From an uncultured Ruminococcus sp. (GTDB lineage: Bacteria > Bacillota > Clostridia > Oscillospirales > Ruminococcaceae), in contig CAMWXM010000042.1 of the NCBI GenBank assembly GCA_947178195.1, positions 1 to 15,453 of the forward strand: DNA of 15,453 nt. Reading direction: 5' to 3'. A model generated the notes under the pieces. It was not told the DNA's origin, made no database searches, and saw only the letters and a list, made by a program, of their open reading frames with translations. Of the stretch, positions 14,135 to 15,453 are shown in pieces (within the stretch, counting starts at the first letter, position 1; each line of letters opens with the position of its first letter). The translations under genes and the position numbers were made by a program.

Positions 14135-15259
14135 ATGGCAGACAAAGCAACAAAACGCTCTGACAACAGATTTGAAATAAAGGTTTCAATAGGCGGCGGT
14201 AAACGACTTTCCGTTTACGGCAGCACCGAGGCAGAGGCACGCCGAAAGGCAAAGGAACTGCGTACCAAAGCGGCAAAATACGACCTCGCCAATATTTCAA
14301 AGCTGAGCGTACAGTCATATATGGAACATTGGCTGTACAGTATAAAAATCAACGAACTCAAGCCGTCCAGCTTTGACCGTGTGGAACAAAGCTGCAAATA
14401 TCAGATTTTCCCCTATATCGGCTCAATTCAAATACAGGCTCTCACCGCCAACGACATTCAGAAAATGCTGTCGGAAATCGCCAAAACTCACTCCTATTCC
14501 ACAATGAAAAAAGCGTACAATAATCTGAACTCCTGCCTGACGTTAGGTACGGCAAAAATCGAAATTCTCCAAAATCCTATGCTGACGGTTTCCCTGCCCT
14601 CTAAAGCCAAACAGGAAACAAAAGAGATTCGTGCATATAACCGAAACGAGATAAGCGCCATTGTGCAGGAATGCACACGAAAATATCAGAACGGAAAATA
14701 TGTATACCGATACGGCTATGCTTTCCTGCTTATGCTAAACACCGGCATACGGCTGGGAGAGGCACTTTATCTCAAATGGGAAGATGTTGATTTTGAAACC
14801 AATACCATTTACATACACGGCAATGTGTCGGAACATAAGTCCCGTGAAAAAGGCGAAACGAAATATATTATTGAGGAACAACATACCCCGAAAACTAAAA
14901 AGTCCGTCCGTTATGTCAGCCTAAATAAAAATGCCGCCGAGGCTCTTCGCAAGCTGAAAGAAATCGTTAATGATGATAAGCGTGTTATTGCCACAGAGGA
15001 ACACACCATAGTTTCCCCGCACAATATGCACCGCATATTTTCAAGCATACTACGCAAGTGCAACATTACAGGAGTAAACGATATAGTACATTCCCTGCGG
15101 CACACATTCGCTACAACGCTTATTTTAAAAGGCGAGGATATAAAAGTCATATCTGAACTTCTAGGACATTCCGACGTCGGAACGACAATGCGGACATATT
15201 ATCATACCATAGAAAAGCAAAAAAAGAAAGCTGTCCGACAGCTTGACGATCTGTACTGA
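14135..15259 (+). CDS. int: Second tyrosine recombinase (integrase)
   Basis: A 374-residue integrase only distantly similar to the one at 4.7 kb. An N-terminal arm-binding domain (1-48, with RFEIKVSIGGGKRLSVYGS), a core-binding domain (55-145) and the catalytic domain (165-365) are all present. Catalytic residues: R206 in TGIRLGE, the beta-hairpin lysine in TPKTKKS (255 or 256), H319 and R322 in HSLRH, H345 in LGHSD, and Y355 in TYYH as the likely nucleophile. AAGGAGGG stands at an ideal distance before the ATG and overlaps the excisionase stop. It is followed by a terminator, an oriT-like region and a relaxase start, the order of a mobilizable element. Its own attachment site is not evident here; two complete integrases in one window suggest tandem or nested elements. 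Confidence 0.92.
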   Translation: MADKATKRSDNRFEIKVSIGGGKRLSVYGSTEAEARRKAKELRTKAAKYDLANISKLSVQSYMEHWLYSIKINELKPSSFDRVEQSCKYQIFPYIGSIQIQALTANDIQKMLSEIAKTHSYSTMKKAYNNLNSCLTLGTAKIEILQNPMLTVSLPSKAKQETKEIRAYNRNEISAIVQECTRKYQNGKYVYRYGYAFLLMLNTGIRLGEALYLKWEDVDFETNTIYIHGNVSEHKSREKGETKYIIEEQHTPKTKKSVRYVSLNKNAAEALRKLKEIVNDDKRVIATEEHTIVSPHNMHRIFSSILRKCNITGVNDIVHSLRHTFATTLILKGEDIKVISELLGHSDVGTTMRTYYHTIEKQKKKAVRQLDDLY

Positions 15260-15265
15260 CAGATT

Positions 15266-15292
15266 ATCCGCCTGCGGAAGCGGGCGGATTTT
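15266..15292 (+). terminator. Rho-independent terminator after the second integrase
   Basis: ATCCGCC (15266-15272) pairs with GGCGGAT (15283-15289) around a 10-base loop, followed by TTTT. It lies seven bases past the integrase stop. Confidence 0.75.
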
Positions 15293-15308
15293 AGCCCTCG
15301 GCGTTTGA

Positions 15309-15388
15309 GAGCAAGCAACCAAAATTTCAGCCCCTTGCGGGCGTAAAAAAATTTTGGTATAGCTTGCTCGACCAAACGCAGTTGGTCG
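15309..15388 (+). other. Probable oriT upstream of the relaxase gene
   Basis: GAGCAAGC-AACCAAAATTT (from 15309 to 15327) is mirrored by AAATTTTGGT-AT-AGCTTGCTC (15349-15369), a long inverted repeat with one small bulge. Inside it sits a GCCC-GGGC hairpin, and directly after it a 7-bp hairpin, CGACCAA / TTGGTCG (15369-15388). Nested inverted repeats just before a MobV relaxase gene are the usual form of its transfer origin. A TATAGCTTGC stretch resembles the nick region of pMV158-type origins in layout; the exact nick site is not claimed. Confidence 0.6.
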
Positions 15389-15426
15389 GAAAACAGTTCC
15401 CCCACTTTTACCGAAAGGAGAACAGT

Positions 15427-15453
15427 ATGGCACACGTTGAAAAATACACTCGG
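15427..15453 (+). CDS. MobV/Pre-type relaxase, first nine codons
   Basis: Only the start is inside the window: AAAGGAG, six bases, ATG, then MAHVEKYTR. This opening is characteristic of plasmid recombination/mobilization (Mob_Pre, MobV) proteins of clostridial mobilizable elements, which nick oriT and pilot the strand during conjugal mobilization. The oriT-like repeats directly upstream agree. The catalytic motifs lie outside, so the call rests on nine residues, a strong ribosome binding site and context. Confidence 0.65.

Noticed and set aside
15243..15260. Further TTGAC/CTGAC boxes at the end of the second integrase
   Set aside because: The step is 13 bp, out of the 11-bp phase of the other arrays, and both are within or at the end of coding sequence, so chance is likely.
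1..15453. CRISPR array or insertion sequence with terminal repeats and transposase
   Set aside because: No regularly spaced 25-40 bp repeats with unique spacers and no transposase were found; all recombinases seen are tyrosine integrases.

Overview
The window looks like an accessory region of a low- to mid-GC anaerobic Firmicute, probably a gut clostridium of the Ruminococcus/Oscillospiraceae type. This is inferred from the clostridial AgrB, strong AGGAGG-type ribosome binding sites, sigma-A promoters, a MobV-type (Mob_Pre) relaxase start and a YfjI/DUF3987 helicase-like protein. The species cannot be named from the sequence.

Left part (1-3.6 kb, all minus strand): a small XRE regulator overlapping an AgrB peptide-processing protease behind a clear promoter with upstream direct repeats, then a nitroreductase downstream of a large pentapeptide-repeat protein. 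This block ends abruptly near position 3600 against the 3' end of a mobilization gene that has lost its 5' part.

Middle (3.6-6.1 kb, plus strand): end of a mobile element, with relaxase C-terminus, excisionase-like HTH protein, tyrosine integrase, and an attachment site built on the 3' half of a tRNA-Trp gene. The attachment site is flanked on both sides by paired 11-bp-spaced arm-type boxes.

Restriction cassette (6.1-11.5 kb, minus strand): a D12-class adenine methyltransferase, a second D12 methyltransferase fused to an AlwI-family type IIS endonuclease, and a 401-residue protein of unknown function with a possible PUA/EVE-like N-terminus and a coiled-coil tail. The cassette is bracketed by a 13-bp direct repeat that overlaps the stop codons of both its last gene and the adjacent XRE gene.

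Right part (11.5-15.45 kb): XRE regulator and DUF3987 protein transcribed divergently from promoters whose -35 boxes overlap. Then come a second excisionase and integrase, a terminator, a probable oriT and the first nine codons of a MobV relaxase. The relaxase start at the right edge and the relaxase tail at 3.6 kb suggest that the window crosses two tandem or nested copies of related integrative mobilizable elements. TTGAC boxes in 11-bp phase recur at four or five places and look like the DNA-recognition code of this element.
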